Source: Cichorium intybus
Lineage: Eukaryota > Streptophyta > Magnoliopsida > Asterales > Asteraceae
Assembly (NCBI GenBank): GCA_023525715.1
Contig: CM042014.1
Span: 21,361,063 to 21,425,062 of the forward strand
DNA: 64,000 bases
Direction of reading: 5' to 3'
Part shown: positions 35,351-47,340 of the stretch, piece by piece
Numbering within the stretch: position 1 is the stretch's first letter
How the letters are laid out: every line of letters begins with the position of its first letter
Made by a program: the position numbers and the translations under genes
Notes under the pieces: model-generated
The model's input: the letters and a program-made list of their open reading frames with translations, nothing else
Database searches by the model: none
Told to the model about the DNA's origin: nothing

Positions 35351-37728
35351 AATTTATGTGAAGCCTAATCCGAATCGAGGAAGTAACTATGGATGAAGAA
35401 GATCAGCTGACCAAAGCAACCATGAACCGAGGCATGTCAGCCAATGCGGTTGAGGGTTGCGCTTCGGTCAAATCACTGTCCTCGTCCGAGGAAGGAAGTT
35501 TGCCACAGTTTGGAAAACTTAAGCGAATTGATAGAGTTAAAGTAGTATCATGAGTCAGGGACATTCAACCCATTTTCTCAGACTACTTTTAGTGAATCAG
35601 CTGTTTGGTTGAAACTGAAGTGTCTTAGATCTATAGGATCGAGGCAGTCTCGCTTTGGTCTAAATCAGTAGTCTTGACTTCGGTTGGGAGCATGCAAAGC
35701 GAAGTGGCTACTTTAGGAAAAGTGTATCTTTGGCACAAGGTCCACATCTGGCACACACAGCATGCAAGAGCAAAAAGGTATTCTGTCCTGCATGGCTAAT
35801 TATCTGTCCCATCAGTTGGCCTAGTGCAGAAAGCATGGTGTTAGAAGATTTGTCATCATTCATTAAGATCTCTTTTACCCAGTATTTATACGATCTCCAT
35901 TTATAATAATGAGAATGTCAAGAACATGAGCCAAACAGAGAGAGAATGCAGTAAATATTGTATATTATGTTTAGCATTTATCTTAATAAACTACTCTCTA
36001 GTTCCTATAGTGGACGTAGCTCGATCAGTCTAGATCGAGGGAACCACTTAAATCCTTATGTTCTTTATTTGACTGTTTGTATCTTCTTGTTGTTCCCGGT
36101 TGTCGTGATCAAATCATGTAGGAAGTGTACCAGTCGAAAGTCCTTAATCCCAATACCACACACTTTGTGATCCTCATGACAGTAGCTGGAGGTTTCCGAC
36201 GAGTTGGGAGTGGTTAATTTGACTTTGTTCAAGAGGAGGTTTTGGGAAGCTTTATTACGGGAAGGGGGTTCCTATGTTGATCACCATAATTTTTAGGTTC
36301 GTCAAGATTGATGATGCTGGTGCTTGTTGTCGAAGAAGATAAAGGGTGGGGGAGGGGGAGGTGGGATGAGAGAATGAAAGAGTAAGGGAGTTTAAGAGAG
36401 AAAAATATATAACGTCTATTGGCATGAAGATAGTATGGGTCAAATTAATTCTAACAATAAAAGAAGGGCACAAAATTCTTTTTATATATGACTTAACAAG
36501 AAAAAAGGAATGAAATTAATGGTAATGACTATTGTTGCAAGAAAACAAAACTATGAAGAATGTCTTTATCAAAAATTTGAAACTTAGACTAAAACTGTAG
36601 ATAAGTTCAACTTCAGGGTCCAAGAGTGTAATTTACTCCATATAATAGAGACAATCATTTATAATTTACTTTTATTTAAATGATAAGAATCTCATTGATT
36701 TGAGTCGATGAATCCTTGACAAGTGACAACATTACTTTTTCATTTGTTGTTTTGAATACCGTACTTTTAAATTCCATTCGTTTTATGAAAATTTACTCTT
36801 TTAACTTTCAAGTTTCAATCTATGGCTCTCATAAAGGGTTATTTTAAATTATTCGATAAAAAGATCTAAATGACTTGAATGACTTCCATTAAGTATCAAT
36901 TTTAATTACTTCAACCTAAATATTGTCATATTGGCACTTTATTTTGATCGTCGGATGCATGCGATGATTTATAGGTACTATTTACGTGGTTCTAATGCGG
37001 AAAATCATTGTTATGTACAACATTTGCACTTGGATATGGTAAACATGTTTGATGGGTTGAAATATAAACACGTTAAAAGAGTTTGACCATAACTTTACCA
37101 ACTTAATTTTCGTGACACGTTGTTTCAAGTGTCAACCAGTTTACTTATATGAATTGAAATCTCTTACTCAAACCAATTTATTTCGTATCAAGTTTGTATG
37201 AAGTTAATGAGTTTCATGTTTAGACCTTGTAATCGCGTCGTTTTGACACGGGTTGAAATTTGAAAGAGCTTAACCCTAAGCTTACTTGTATAAATTTTGT
37301 GTCACAATCATATCAACACATTTGCTTAAACGGATAATATCTTTTATCCAATTACTTCATATCAAGTTTGACGGATCATTATCAGTTTTTTCCACCTCCA
37401 TTTGCAATATAAACTCCAACCGGATGTAGCGGCGTAATGAAATTCAAAACATTCATTTGTCACAAATGTAGTGTCGTAGTGAAAATTAAAACATTTTTTT
37501 AACCCCAAAAGTAAATAATTTTTATAGGTAATATCCTTTTTCAATTTGGCTTACATGCATGTGGGCCTAGGCTCGAGACCCGTTCTAAGCCAATCCAGTA
37601 TCTATGTATATTGCTGGTTTCTAAAAGTGTATACATGGGCTTAGTTAATCCCAATATCTATAGATGACCTTTAATTTCTTTGCCGGTCAAACCCAAATCT
37701 AATACTAAGTCCAATTTGACCCGAAGTG
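35349..37728. other. Unassigned; LTR-like remnant in the first 800 bases
   Basis: 35950-36160 has the feel of an R-U5 segment (AGTGGACGTAGCTCGATC, GAACCACTTAAATCC, then T-rich), but no ends or partner were found. Near 36600-36630 CCAAGAGTGTAATTTACTCC recalls the inverted-repeat family at 13325. The rest is AT-rich with no gene. Confidence 0.35.
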
Positions 37729-38659
37729 GAGGGTGTTTAGATTTGTTTTCGAAAATAAGTTATTGATTTATTTGTCTTTTAAAAGTCAATAAATTGAAAA
37801 AAATGTTTAGATAATTGAAAAGTGTTTTTTTTAAATAATTTTTATAATTATTACAAAACTATTATTAAAAGGGTTAATGACTTGAGAGGGTAATATACTT
37901 TTGCAAATGTTCACATTTAGGTAACATTATATTTTTTGTGCATATTTAGGTAACATACTTGTTATACTTGTTCATATTTAGGTAACAATGTTTTTTTTGT
38001 ACACATTTAGGTAACATAGTTGTTATACTTGTTCAAAAACGGGTAACAATGTTTTTTTTGTTCACATTTAGGTAAGAATATTGTTACCTAAATGTGAACA
38101 ATATTGTTACCTAAATGTGAACAAAAAAAACATTGTTACCTGTTTTTGAACAAGTATAACAAGTATGTTACCTAAATGTGCACAAAAAAAACATTGTTAC
38201 CCGTTTCTGAACAAGTATAACAACCATGTTACCTAAATGTGTACACAAAAAACAATGTTACCTAAATGTGAACATTTGGAAAAGTATATTACCCTCTCAA
38301 GTCATTAACCCTTTTTAAAAAGTATGTAGTATCTGATTTTTTGAAATGATTTTTTTTTACTTTTTGATATCAAAAAGATAAAAATACCCCTCATAAATAA
38401 TACATCTAACCTTTATTCCTTTATACTTTCTCGTTGACAGTCCGCCTTCATCAAACATATGTAAACATGTCATTTTTGTCCATTTTACATATATAAGCAA
38501 AGCCAAACATTTAAAAAAAAACTTATTAACTTATGACTTTTCCACAACAAAAGTTAATTCAAACATTTTAAAAAAATTTCTTTTACCAATACCATAAGTC
38601 AATAAACATTTTTGCTAAAAAGAATTTTTAAAGTTTAAAAAGCAATCGCAAACACCTTC
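37729..38659. mobile_element. Outer inverted-repeat element, interrupted by a hairpin MITE
   Basis: The left end GAGGGTGTTTAGATT and right end (complement GAAGGTGTTTGCGATT) form short inverted arms; both sides are rich in AAGTCAATAAA-type words. No target duplication was found. The 441-bp hairpin element (37871-38311) lies inside it, so this one is older. Likely a hAT-like MITE. Confidence 0.45.
37871..38311. mobile_element. 441-bp hairpin MITE, Mutator-like
   Basis: The whole element is an imperfect inverted repeat centred near 38090. The ends are GGGTTAATGACTTGAGAGGG and its complement, and the interior repeats TTCACATTTAGGTAACA and ACTTGTTATACTTGTTC on one arm, with complements on the other. 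The 9-bp flanks TTATTAAAA and TTTTTAAAA match at 8 of 9. No coding. A transcript would fold into a hairpin of about 200 base pairs. Confidence 0.8.
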
Positions 38660-38958
38660 TAAATGCCGATCATTTTCATGTAAAAAACAATGTTCTCAGA
38701 CGCAAATGAGTTTTTTTTCTTTTCTGGATTCTCAAACAAGGAAAGTTGTTGTTGTTGTTGTTATTATTATTATTATTATTACCAAAACACTCGATGATTA
38801 TATCTTAAAATAATAAGATTTTAAGTAATTTTTGACAATGCTAGTAGTAATATTAATTGTGTCTAGAAAGTAATCTTAAGTACTCATCTAAGTTTGGATG
38901 GAAAATTATTTCACACATGTAGCGTTTGTCGTATTATTAATTTAGTTGTAGAAGATGG
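38660..38958. other. Spacer with (GTT)n(ATT)n
   Basis: A trinucleotide run at about 38746-38780. Otherwise nothing seen before the copia LTR. Confidence 0.6.
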
Positions 38959-39444
38959 TGTGGAATTTTGACTTCTCAATGGCTGCTAAACTTGCAGCCC
39001 ATGTGAAGAAATGTTTTTCCAATCTTGGCATGTAGGAAATTCTTTAACAATGAGCCATTTTTCTAAAATGGCATGCAACAATTTACTATAAATAGGTTAG
39101 AAGATTAGCTTATCAAACCACACCAAAAACCACAACACACAACATTTCTCTTCTCTTCCTCTTAATACATAAAGAGTTTTAACTCTTTGTATTTTTGTAT
39201 TTCTCCTAACGTTTTGTAAACACCGCAAAATATAGTGAATTGGTTCTCGGCTTCCTCCGCCCGTGGTTTTTCCCGATTTGGGTTTTCCACGTAAATATCC
39301 TGTGTTCTTTCTTTTACCGTTCGATCTATTCTTGGTTGATTATTCAATAGTTTTATATTCCGTTGAATCATTATCGTGATATTTGGGTTTTATACTTCGA
39401 TCTTGAAGTTAATCGATTATTTATTATAGTCGATTTTGTCTACA
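38959..39444 (+). repeat. Copia 5' LTR
   Basis: TGTGGAATTTTG...TTGTCTACA, 486 bp. TATA box TATAAATA at 39087-39094, followed by an A/C-rich leader. Confidence 0.96.
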
Positions 39445-39446
39445 AT

Positions 39447-39458
39447 TGGTATCAGAGC
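39447..39458 (+). other. Primer-binding site, initiator-Met tRNA type
   Basis: TGGTATCAGAGC two bases after the 5' LTR. Confidence 0.92.
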
Positions 39459-39502
39459 AATCCGGGTTTTCCGATAACGATTCATAAAAACTATTTTCAA
39501 CC

Positions 39503-42500
39503 ATGTCATCGATGAAGTACGATATTCCTTTACTTGACAGAAACACAAGATTCCCTCTCTGGCAAGTAAAGATGAAAGATGTGTTGATCCAAATGGATCC
39601 CCACAAAGCACTATTAGGAATGGAGAAAATGCCGGCAACTTGGTCGACTGAGGAAAAGGAGATGAAAGATCTGAAGGCGTCGTCGCAGATCCGTTTGCAT
39701 CTTTCTAACGACGTTCTCCAAGATGTGTTGAAAGAGACATCCGCAGCGGCTCTCTGGCTAAAACTCGAGCAACTACTTATGACGAAAAGCTTGCCCAACA
39801 AGCTACACTTGAAGCAACGACTTTTTAACCTAAAGATGAGTGAAGGTAGTTCTTTGTCTGATCACCTCTCTACCTTTAAAGAGCTTGTAGGAAATCTGGA
39901 GAATATGGACGTCAAATACGAAGATGAAGACTTGGCGTTATTTTTATTATCTTCTCTCCCAGACTCCTATGATCACTTTCGTGACACCATTATCTATTCT
40001 CGGGACACTCTTGTCCTTGACGAGGTAATGACTGCTCTTGATTCAAAGGAAAAGATGAAGCAGATAGTTGGGAACAGTAGCAGCGATTCTAAAGCCGAAG
40101 GTCTCAACATCAGAGGGAGACCTAACGAGAGAGGTAGCTCTTCACAAAACCGATCTAGATCTAAGTCCAAAGCCAATCGCAAATATTGCAATTATTGCCA
40201 CAAGAAGGGACATCTGATCGATGAATGTTTCAAGTTAAAGAACAAGGAGAAAGCGAAGGAAATCGCAAAGGGAAAAACAACCAATAACACCGTTGAAGCC
40301 GATGTTGCCGAAACTGGTTCCGATGGCGAGCTTCTATCCGTTTCGGACTACGGTTTAATAACCACGAGTGAGTGGGTACTTGATTCAGCGTGTACTTTTC
40401 ATATGAGCTCCAACCGAAGCGTTTTTCATTCATATGAAAAGGTTAACGAATGCCACGTTCTAATGGGTAACGACACTTCGTGTCGTATTATTGGACGGGG
40501 TACACTCAGGTTCCGCATGTTCGATGGCGTTGTTCGAACGATTCAAGATGTGAAGCACGTATCCGGTCTTAGGCGAAATTTACTAAGTCTCGGTACTTTC
40601 GAGAAGAAAGGTTACGAGTTTGTTGGCAAAGACGGGAAACTCCATATTTTCAAGGAAGGTTCTGTGGTCATCCGAGGAGTTAGAAAATCCGCAAACCTTT
40701 ACATTATGGATGGGCAAGTTATCTCCGATGAAGTCTCGGTATGTTCTAAATCCCTCTCCAACGTTGATCGCTCTCGTCTATGGCACCTCAGGCTCGCTCA
40801 CATGTCATACCATGGTATGAATGAACTAAGTCGAAGGGGGTTGCTCGGGGAGCACAAATCAACCGAACTTGAATTCTGTGAAGATTGTGTATTTGGAAAG
40901 CAGAAGCGAGTGAGTTTTATCGGTGGCAAACATACGACGAAAGGGCCACTTGACTACATACACTCTGATTTATGGGGACCAGCGAAGGTTACATCGAAAG
41001 GTGGAGCCTCTTATATGCTCACGATCATTGACGATTTCTCAAGAAAGGTATGGTCGTTCTTCTTAAAGTCAAAGGGAGAAGTATTCCAAACTTTTAGAGA
41101 TTGGAAAGTATTGGTTGAAAAGCAATCAGGTTTTGAAGTGAAATACCTTCGTACTGATAATGGACTGGAATTCTGTTCTGAAGAATTCAACTTCTATTGC
41201 CGTAGGGAAGGAATTACGAGGCATCGCACCGTAGTTCATACACCACAGCAGAACGGCGTAGCGGAACGTATGAACCGCACCATCATGGAGAAGGTCCGAT
41301 GCATGCTATCTCATTCGAAGTTGCCGAAGTCTTTTTGGGCCGAGGCCGCTTCAACCGCATGCTATATTATCAACCGCTCCCCCTCACGTACTATTGGAAA
41401 GAAGACTCCGTTTGAGCTATGGTCTGGTAAGCCTGCTGACTACACAAAATTAATACCGTTTGGATGTCCATCATATGCCCGAGTTGATAACGGTAAATTA
41501 GAACCGAGGGCAATTAAATGCGTCTTTCTCGGATATCCGACAGGTGTTAAAGGGTTCAAATTATGGAGCCCGGAGCTAAGCAAGGTTTTTATTTCTAAAG
41601 ATGTGACCTTCGATGAAAAAGCCATGCTTCATCCTGTCTCCAACATTCAGACCAGAGAAAATGAAAATTCAGAAAAAGACAAAGTTCGAGTGGAGGTGGA
41701 GCTTCCTTTAAATTCATCTTTCGAGGACCAGTCTCATGAAGGTGTCGATGTTTCTCAACCCTCGAATAATCAACATTCCTCTTCTCATGAGCCAGCCGAA
41801 GCTCCAAGCCAACCTCACAGTCCCTCCATTGCAAGAGATAGACCTCGCAGACAGATTGTACCTCCAAAGAGATATGTTCAAGCCAATTCTGTCGCTTATG
41901 CACTTACAGTTGCCAATGAAGTTGAGTCTGTTCTGGAGCCCACAAGCTACAACGAGGCCATTCAATCCAAACATTATAATAAATGGATGGTTGCCATGCA
42001 CGAGGAGATGGAATCTCTTCAGAAAAATGGCACATGGGATCTCGTTCCAGCTCCAAAGGGTAAGAAGACAGTTAAGTGCAAATGGGTCTACAAGTTGAAG
42101 GAGGCTATCCACCCTGGTGACAAACCAAGATATAAAGCTCGTTTAGTAGCCAAGGGCTACAGTCAAATCCCAGGTATCGATTATACCGACATTTTCTCTC
42201 CGGTTGTGAAACACACGTCAATACGTGTCTTGTTGGGATTAGTTGCCTCTCATGACTATGAGTTAGAGCAACTTGATGTTACTACAGCATTCTTAAATGG
42301 TGTGCTTGAGGAAGAGATATATATGCAACAACCTGAAGGTTTTGTAGCTCCTGGCAAGGAAAGCTACGTGTGCAAATTGAAGAAGTCTCTTTATGGCCTC
42401 AAGCAATCTCCGCGACAATGGTATAAAAGGTTTGACTCATTTATGACCAGTCACAAGCTGAAAAGGTGCACCTACGACAGCTGCGTTTACTACAAGAAGT

Positions 42501-43501
42501 GTGACGATGGTTCAATGGTCTATCTACTTTTATACGTGGATGACATGTTAATTGCAGCGAATAATATAAAGGAGATTCAAAAGATAAAAGACCAGTTGAA
42601 TGCTGAGTTCGATATGAAGGACTTGGGTGCTGCCAAGAAAATTCTAGGAATGGAAATAGTGCGAGACCGTAGTGCAAGAACTCTATACCTTTCTCAACAA
42701 AGCTACATTGAGAAGGTTCTGCACCGTTTCAATATGCATGACGCAAAAGAAGTCAGCACTCCTTTCGTAGCCCACTTCAAGCTATCATCCGCCTTAAGTC
42801 CTACCACCGAAGAAGATATAGCATACATGGCAAAGGTACCATACTCCAGCGCTGTAGGATCTCTTATGTATGCTATGATTTGTACACGTCCAGATTTGTC
42901 ATATGCGGTAAGCATGGTAAGCAGATACATGGCGAATCCAGGAAAACAACATTGGGCTGCTGTTAAATGGATTTTTCGGTACTTGCGAGGTACTTCCTCT
43001 TTATGTCTACGGTTTGGCAAAACCGATAGTGGAGTACTTGGTTATGTGGATTCCGATTATGCAAAGGACTTGGATAAAAGACGATCAATTACAGGGTACG
43101 TGTTTACTTTGGGTGATTGCGCAATTAGCTGGAAAGCGCAGTTACAGTCCACCGTAGCATTATCCACCACCGAAGCCGAATACATGGCTACTACGGAAGC
43201 AGTGAAAGAAGCCCTCTGGTTGAAACGGTTGATAGGTGAGCTTTCAAACAAGTTATCTGTTAAAACTGTTTTTTGTGACAATCAAAGTGCAATATTTCTG
43301 ACAAAGGATCAAATGTTCCATGATCGAACGAAGCATATTGATGTTCGTTATCACTTCATCAGAGATGTTATTGCTAAAGGCGAAATTACGGTAAAGAAGA
43401 TCAGCACCAATGATAATCCTGCTGATATGTTCACTAAAAGTCTTCCAATAGCCAAGTTCAAAACATGTTTGGATTTGGTGGGTGTTTCTGATCGCATTTG
43501 A
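39503..43501 (+). CDS. Copia gag-pol polyprotein (1332 aa)
   Basis: One uninterrupted frame. Gag occupies about residues 1-260, with a CCHC zinc knuckle (CNYCHKKGHLIDEC, near 229). Aspartic protease active site VLDSACTFHM near 292. Integrase: HHCC finger (H..H near 426-434, CEDC near 454), then the catalytic D near 488 (HSDLWGP), D near 552 (RTDNG) and E near 588 (NGVAERMNR). RT: TAFLNG near 930 and YVDDM near 1012. RNase H: D near 1182 (VDSDYAK), E in STTEAEYMA near 1222, D in FCDNQSA near 1256. All catalytic residues are present. It makes the particle protein and the enzymes that copy and integrate the element. ATG 39503 lies 58 bases after the LTR. The 3' gap to the LTR is 162 bases. Confidence 0.96.
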   Translation: MSSMKYDIPLLDRNTRFPLWQVKMKDVLIQMDPHKALLGMEKMPATWSTEEKEMKDLKASSQIRLHLSNDVLQDVLKETSAAALWLKLEQLLMTKSLPNKLHLKQRLFNLKMSEGSSLSDHLSTFKELVGNLENMDVKYEDEDLALFLLSSLPDSYDHFRDTIIYSRDTLVLDEVMTALDSKEKMKQIVGNSSSDSKAEGLNIRGRPNERGSSSQNRSRSKSKANRKYCNYCHKKGHLIDECFKLKNKEKAKEIAKGKTTNNTVEADVAETGSDGELLSVSDYGLITTSEWVLDSACTFHMSSNRSVFHSYEKVNECHVLMGNDTSCRIIGRGTLRFRMFDGVVRTIQDVKHVSGLRRNLLSLGTFEKKGYEFVGKDGKLHIFKEGSVVIRGVRKSANLYIMDGQVISDEVSVCSKSLSNVDRSRLWHLRLAHMSYHGMNELSRRGLLGEHKSTELEFCEDCVFGKQKRVSFIGGKHTTKGPLDYIHSDLWGPAKVTSKGGASYMLTIIDDFSRKVWSFFLKSKGEVFQTFRDWKVLVEKQSGFEVKYLRTDNGLEFCSEEFNFYCRREGITRHRTVVHTPQQNGVAERMNRTIMEKVRCMLSHSKLPKSFWAEAASTACYIINRSPSRTIGKKTPFELWSGKPADYTKLIPFGCPSYARVDNGKLEPRAIKCVFLGYPTGVKGFKLWSPELSKVFISKDVTFDEKAMLHPVSNIQTRENENSEKDKVRVEVELPLNSSFEDQSHEGVDVSQPSNNQHSSSHEPAEAPSQPHSPSIARDRPRRQIVPPKRYVQANSVAYALTVANEVESVLEPTSYNEAIQSKHYNKWMVAMHEEMESLQKNGTWDLVPAPKGKKTVKCKWVYKLKEAIHPGDKPRYKARLVAKGYSQIPGIDYTDIFSPVVKHTSIRVLLGLVASHDYELEQLDVTTAFLNGVLEEEIYMQQPEGFVAPGKESYVCKLKKSLYGLKQSPRQWYKRFDSFMTSHKLKRCTYDSCVYYKKCDDGSMVYLLLYVDDMLIAANNIKEIQKIKDQLNAEFDMKDLGAAKKILGMEIVRDRSARTLYLSQQSYIEKVLHRFNMHDAKEVSTPFVAHFKLSSALSPTTEEDIAYMAKVPYSSAVGSLMYAMICTRPDLSYAVSMVSRYMANPGKQHWAAVKWIFRYLRGTSSLCLRFGKTDSGVLGYVDSDYAKDLDKRRSITGYVFTLGDCAISWKAQLQSTVALSTTEAEYMATTEAVKEALWLKRLIGELSNKLSVKTVFCDNQSAIFLTKDQMFHDRTKHIDVRYHFIRDVIAKGEITVKKISTNDNPADMFTKSLPIAKFKTCLDLVGVSDRI

Positions 43502-43652
43502 GCCTGATTAGGCTCGTGGTGGAGGAAGTATTTCAATTTTTCAGGATCAATTTTTCTCTATATGGTGATTGCAGTTTCTTATGGAGTTTTGAAGTTTGAA
43601 GAGTTGTTGGTTTTACCAAATTGGTATACAAGTTTTGTTCCATTTTGAAGTC

Positions 43653-43663
43653 AAGGTGGAGAT
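43653..43663 (+). other. Polypurine tract of the copia element
   Basis: AAGGTGGAGAT directly before the 3' LTR. Confidence 0.88.
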
Positions 43664-44149
43664 TGTGGAATTTTGACTTCTCAATGGCTGCTAAACTTGC
43701 AGCCCATGTGAAGAAATGTTTTTCCAATCTTGGCATGTAGGAAATTCTTTAACAATGAGCCATTTTTCTAAAATGGCATGCAACAATTTACTATAAATAG
43801 GTTAGAAGATTAGCTTATCAAACCACACCAAAAACCACAACACACAACATTTCTCTTCTCTTCCTCTTAATACATAAAGAGTTTTAACTCTTTGTATTTT
43901 TGTATTTCTCCTAACGTTTTGTAAACACCGCAAAATATAGTGAATTGGTTCTCGGCTTCCTCCGCCCGTGGTTTTTCCCGATTTGGGTTTTCCACGTAAA
44001 TATCATGTGTTCTTTCTTTTACCGTTCGATCTATTCTTGGTTGGTTATTCAATAGTTTTATATTCCGTTGAATCATTATCGTGATATTTGGGTTTTATAC
44101 TTCGATCTTGAAGTTAATCGATTATTTATTATAGTCGATTTTGTCTACA
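43664..44149 (+). repeat. Copia 3' LTR
   Basis: 486 bp, same ends as the 5' LTR, two substitutions, no indels seen. Confidence 0.96.
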
Positions 44150-45492
44150 GATGGCTTTATTGTTATTCCATCAACTATAGAAAAGTTTAAATATGAACAG
44201 ATTAAGGTATACTCCCTAAAAATGTTTTTATTATTGTCAACTGTTTATTGTATTTATTAAGTTCAATCAAATGTCAGATTCACGTTATAGACTTTTAATC
44301 ATCTCTACATGCATGATTCAGTAAATAAGAATCAAAAGAGCCTAAAAACTGGATGAGATCCAACTAAAATTTAGTTAAGACTTTTTTCTTTGCCCAAAAT
44401 AGGTCCATAGTTTATTTAGTTTTTAGGATCGAGACTTGTCTACTTTTAGATGAGGACATGATTTATGGTTTACGTTAAATAAGTGGATTTGCTTTTTAGG
44501 ACTTAAATTTTTACATTTAGAGAAATATTGGTAAAATAACTTGTACATCATTCATGGGAGTTTGTCTCTGGTTGTGGATTTAAAAAGTCGAAAGAATACG
44601 ATAGTAATTGACTAACTGAAACATCATAACTGACTTTGATTGCGAACTGATCATATTTATTATTAAACATCCAAATAATAGGAAGAAAACTCATTTTATT
44701 TCGGACAAATTAACAGTATCTAAACACAAAAGATCTCATCATACATTTTTTGTTTAAAATTGTTTGTTTTTACCAATTGTAATATTGTTTTTTACATGTT
44801 CGGAACAAAGTAGTTGTTATAAATACATAGCATCGTAATGACATGCTTGACTATAACACATCCAACAGATGCCTTCAGCTTGACGAGCTTTCAAGACAAA
44901 CTACACTTGCATAGAGTGGTTGGATTACCAAAACAACCAATATTTAGGCACTTAGACCTATTTAAGATCTCACGATATTAACAAAGGGTAGATACGAATT
45001 AATTTAATGTATATAGTATATACTATTTCATGTCTATCTTTATTGGTTTTATGTTTCTGTGTGAAAAAAAATGTTCTACCATTTATTGATAAATGTCCAA
45101 ATAGTCGTTGTAAGTCATCATCCCATGTGAGAAAATGTGTTACAATAGGAACACTGAATTGGTGTTCGCTATTTGCTCATTTATGTGATAATTATTCTTG
45201 ATTTGTTTTTCTATATTTAATATAAACAAACAAATACTTTTATTCTGATTGCGTAAATGAAGCCTATTATTAAATGAGTTTGGTTCACGTTCAATTGCTT
45301 TCATATACATACTGCAACTCCAACATTTTGTGGACTTATTGAGTTATAAAAAAACTGATTTAATGTTTTAATTTAACAACAGCAAAAAAAATACTAAAAC
45401 AAAAATTCGAGCTGATGATTAGAGAAATAGATTCCAAGTAGCTTCAGTGATTACCTATTTACATATATTTTCATAACAAAAAGCTTTGTTAG

Positions 45493-45537
<45 letters not shown>

Positions 45538-47340
45538 TATTTATTTATTTTCAAGTGATGATGGTTGAAGATGTAATTGGGATTGATGCAAAATTATCTA
45601 TAACATCAAATTAAGGGATAATCACAAAACTACGGTAATATGACATCTTTCTATCCATGTTTAATGGTGACAAATTTCACGTTTAATAAAATTAATAATA
45701 TTTTAAGACATTTTTATCAATTTAACATTGGTAAGAAGATAAGTAGGAACAAAGAGTAGGAAGAAAATACAATTTCTTTTAAAAACTAGGAAGAAATACA
45801 ATTTTTTTTTTTTTTTTGATAATTCTTTTGACCAATAACACAAAATTACCGTCTACTTTACTAAAGGTCAATAGTAAGATTTCGAAGAATTGTGAAGCTA
45901 CTTTTTATTGACAAAAAGCTATAAATGACTTTTTTTTTTTGTTAAAATAACATTATCATTTCCTTAAACATGAACAACTTGGTAGCAAACATTGCGAACT
46001 ATGACTTTCAAAAATTTTAGTTTTTCTAAGGTCTTTTTTGGTGGCACCATTAATAAAACAAATTTCTGACTTTTAACTGACTAATTGCCAAATGAATTGT
46101 CATTTTGTCCTAGTAAAAATGATGATATTTATGGTGATCACTTTTTTGATTGATATTAATATTAAATATATTAATATATCATTTATATGAAAAATAAAAT
46201 AAAAGTAATAAATTTAGACTTGAACGTCACAAAAATTCCACATGAATTATTATACGACATATAGTAATTAAAATCGACTTCACAAATAATAGGTGATCAA
46301 ATAGTAAAATGAGAAAAAAAATTAAGTTTAGGAACTCAAGATGGATAAATAAATTTTACGTTATCAAAATGACAAAATAGTAATAACTGATAAATCAATT
46401 TTATGTTTAACCCTTATTATTTTTATTTAGTATAATCGGGTAAAGTTAAAAACAGAAATTATAGAAAAAGGTGGTGGTTGGGGATTGTAAACTGTAGTTG
46501 TGTCAGTGTGAGGGAAGTATCTATCTGGTTGGGATATAAATGGGCCCAGAGTGAATGTAGAAGATGGAACAAGCAACGTCTTTCTGGATGGACGGATGGA
46601 AGGAAGAGTACATGTGAATGTGTTGTTGGTATGAATTGACATGACATCTCATTGCAAAACATCCCTTTTGACTTCTCCCTATAAACCTACCCTCCCTCTC
46701 TCATCTGCTGCTGTCTTTCTCCCTCATATATATAAATACATGAAATGAATTATCCCCTTCATAGACCTAACGCATTTTGTAGGAAACTCATGAATGATCT
46801 TTGTCTAGAAATCCATCAATATTTTTTTTTTCTATTTAATATGTTGAAGGGATGTTATTTTAATTAATAGATATTTAATCTGAACAATTATATATGAAAA
46901 AACTTTTTTTGATTTAATATAAAGAACAACTTTTAAGGTTAAGCCATGTGATGCTACTAAATATATTAAGACAACAACCTTTCACTTATTTGACATTTTT
47001 TTTTCTCTCCTATTTTTTGCTAAGTTAAAATTGATCGAGTATTATGAAAATTATTTATTAAAATTTAATGATATATTCATATACAGTTAATTTCACAAAT
47101 ATCTTTTAAAATCAATTCATCCATATAAAAATTGAAGAAAGAAGAGGAAGCTTTAAGTCCATCTTCCAAAAATACAAATTTCACATGGTTAATTTTTTTT
47201 TTTTTTTTTTTTTGAAAATGATGATTTCTTTGACTTTACCAATTATGAGACTTATGCTGTGATTACTTTGTAAAAAAGACATAAGTTTGAATTATTAGAG
47301 TCGAGAATAGTGATGCTAAATGAATCTTTATTGAAAAGAT
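44150..47340. other. AT-rich spacer
   Basis: No gene. (TTA)n at about 45493-45537, then TTTA repeats; poly-T runs near 45802 and 47190. At 46480-46740 the composition changes: it includes TGGGCCCAG near 46540, a C/T-rich stretch and TATATATAAATA at 46727-46738. It looks promoter-like, but no ORF follows, so it is only noted. Confidence 0.5.

Larger units (their letters stand above)
38959..44149 (+). mobile_element. Complete Ty1/copia retrotransposon, target duplication GATGG
   Basis: 5191 bp with two 486-bp LTRs, a primer-binding site, one long polyprotein ORF and a polypurine tract. GATGG flanks both sides (38954-38958, 44150-44154). The LTRs differ at two positions by eye (C/A and A/G, near 39299/44004 and 39339/44044), so insertion was recent. 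Everything needed for autonomous transposition appears present. The domain order and DSACT-type protease suggest the Tork lineage, which is inference. Confidence 0.96.

Noticed and set aside
36255..36473. 72-codon minus-strand frame
   Set aside because: Low-complexity C/T-rich sequence, no motif.
41714..42112. Long open frames antisense to the copia polyprotein (132, 120 and 105 codons)
   Set aside because: They are shadows of the real 1332-codon frame and show no independent motifs.
46480..46760. Promoter of an unannotated gene
   Set aside because: TATA-like and C/T-rich sequence is present, but no ORF or RNA gene can be seen downstream; left as a note.
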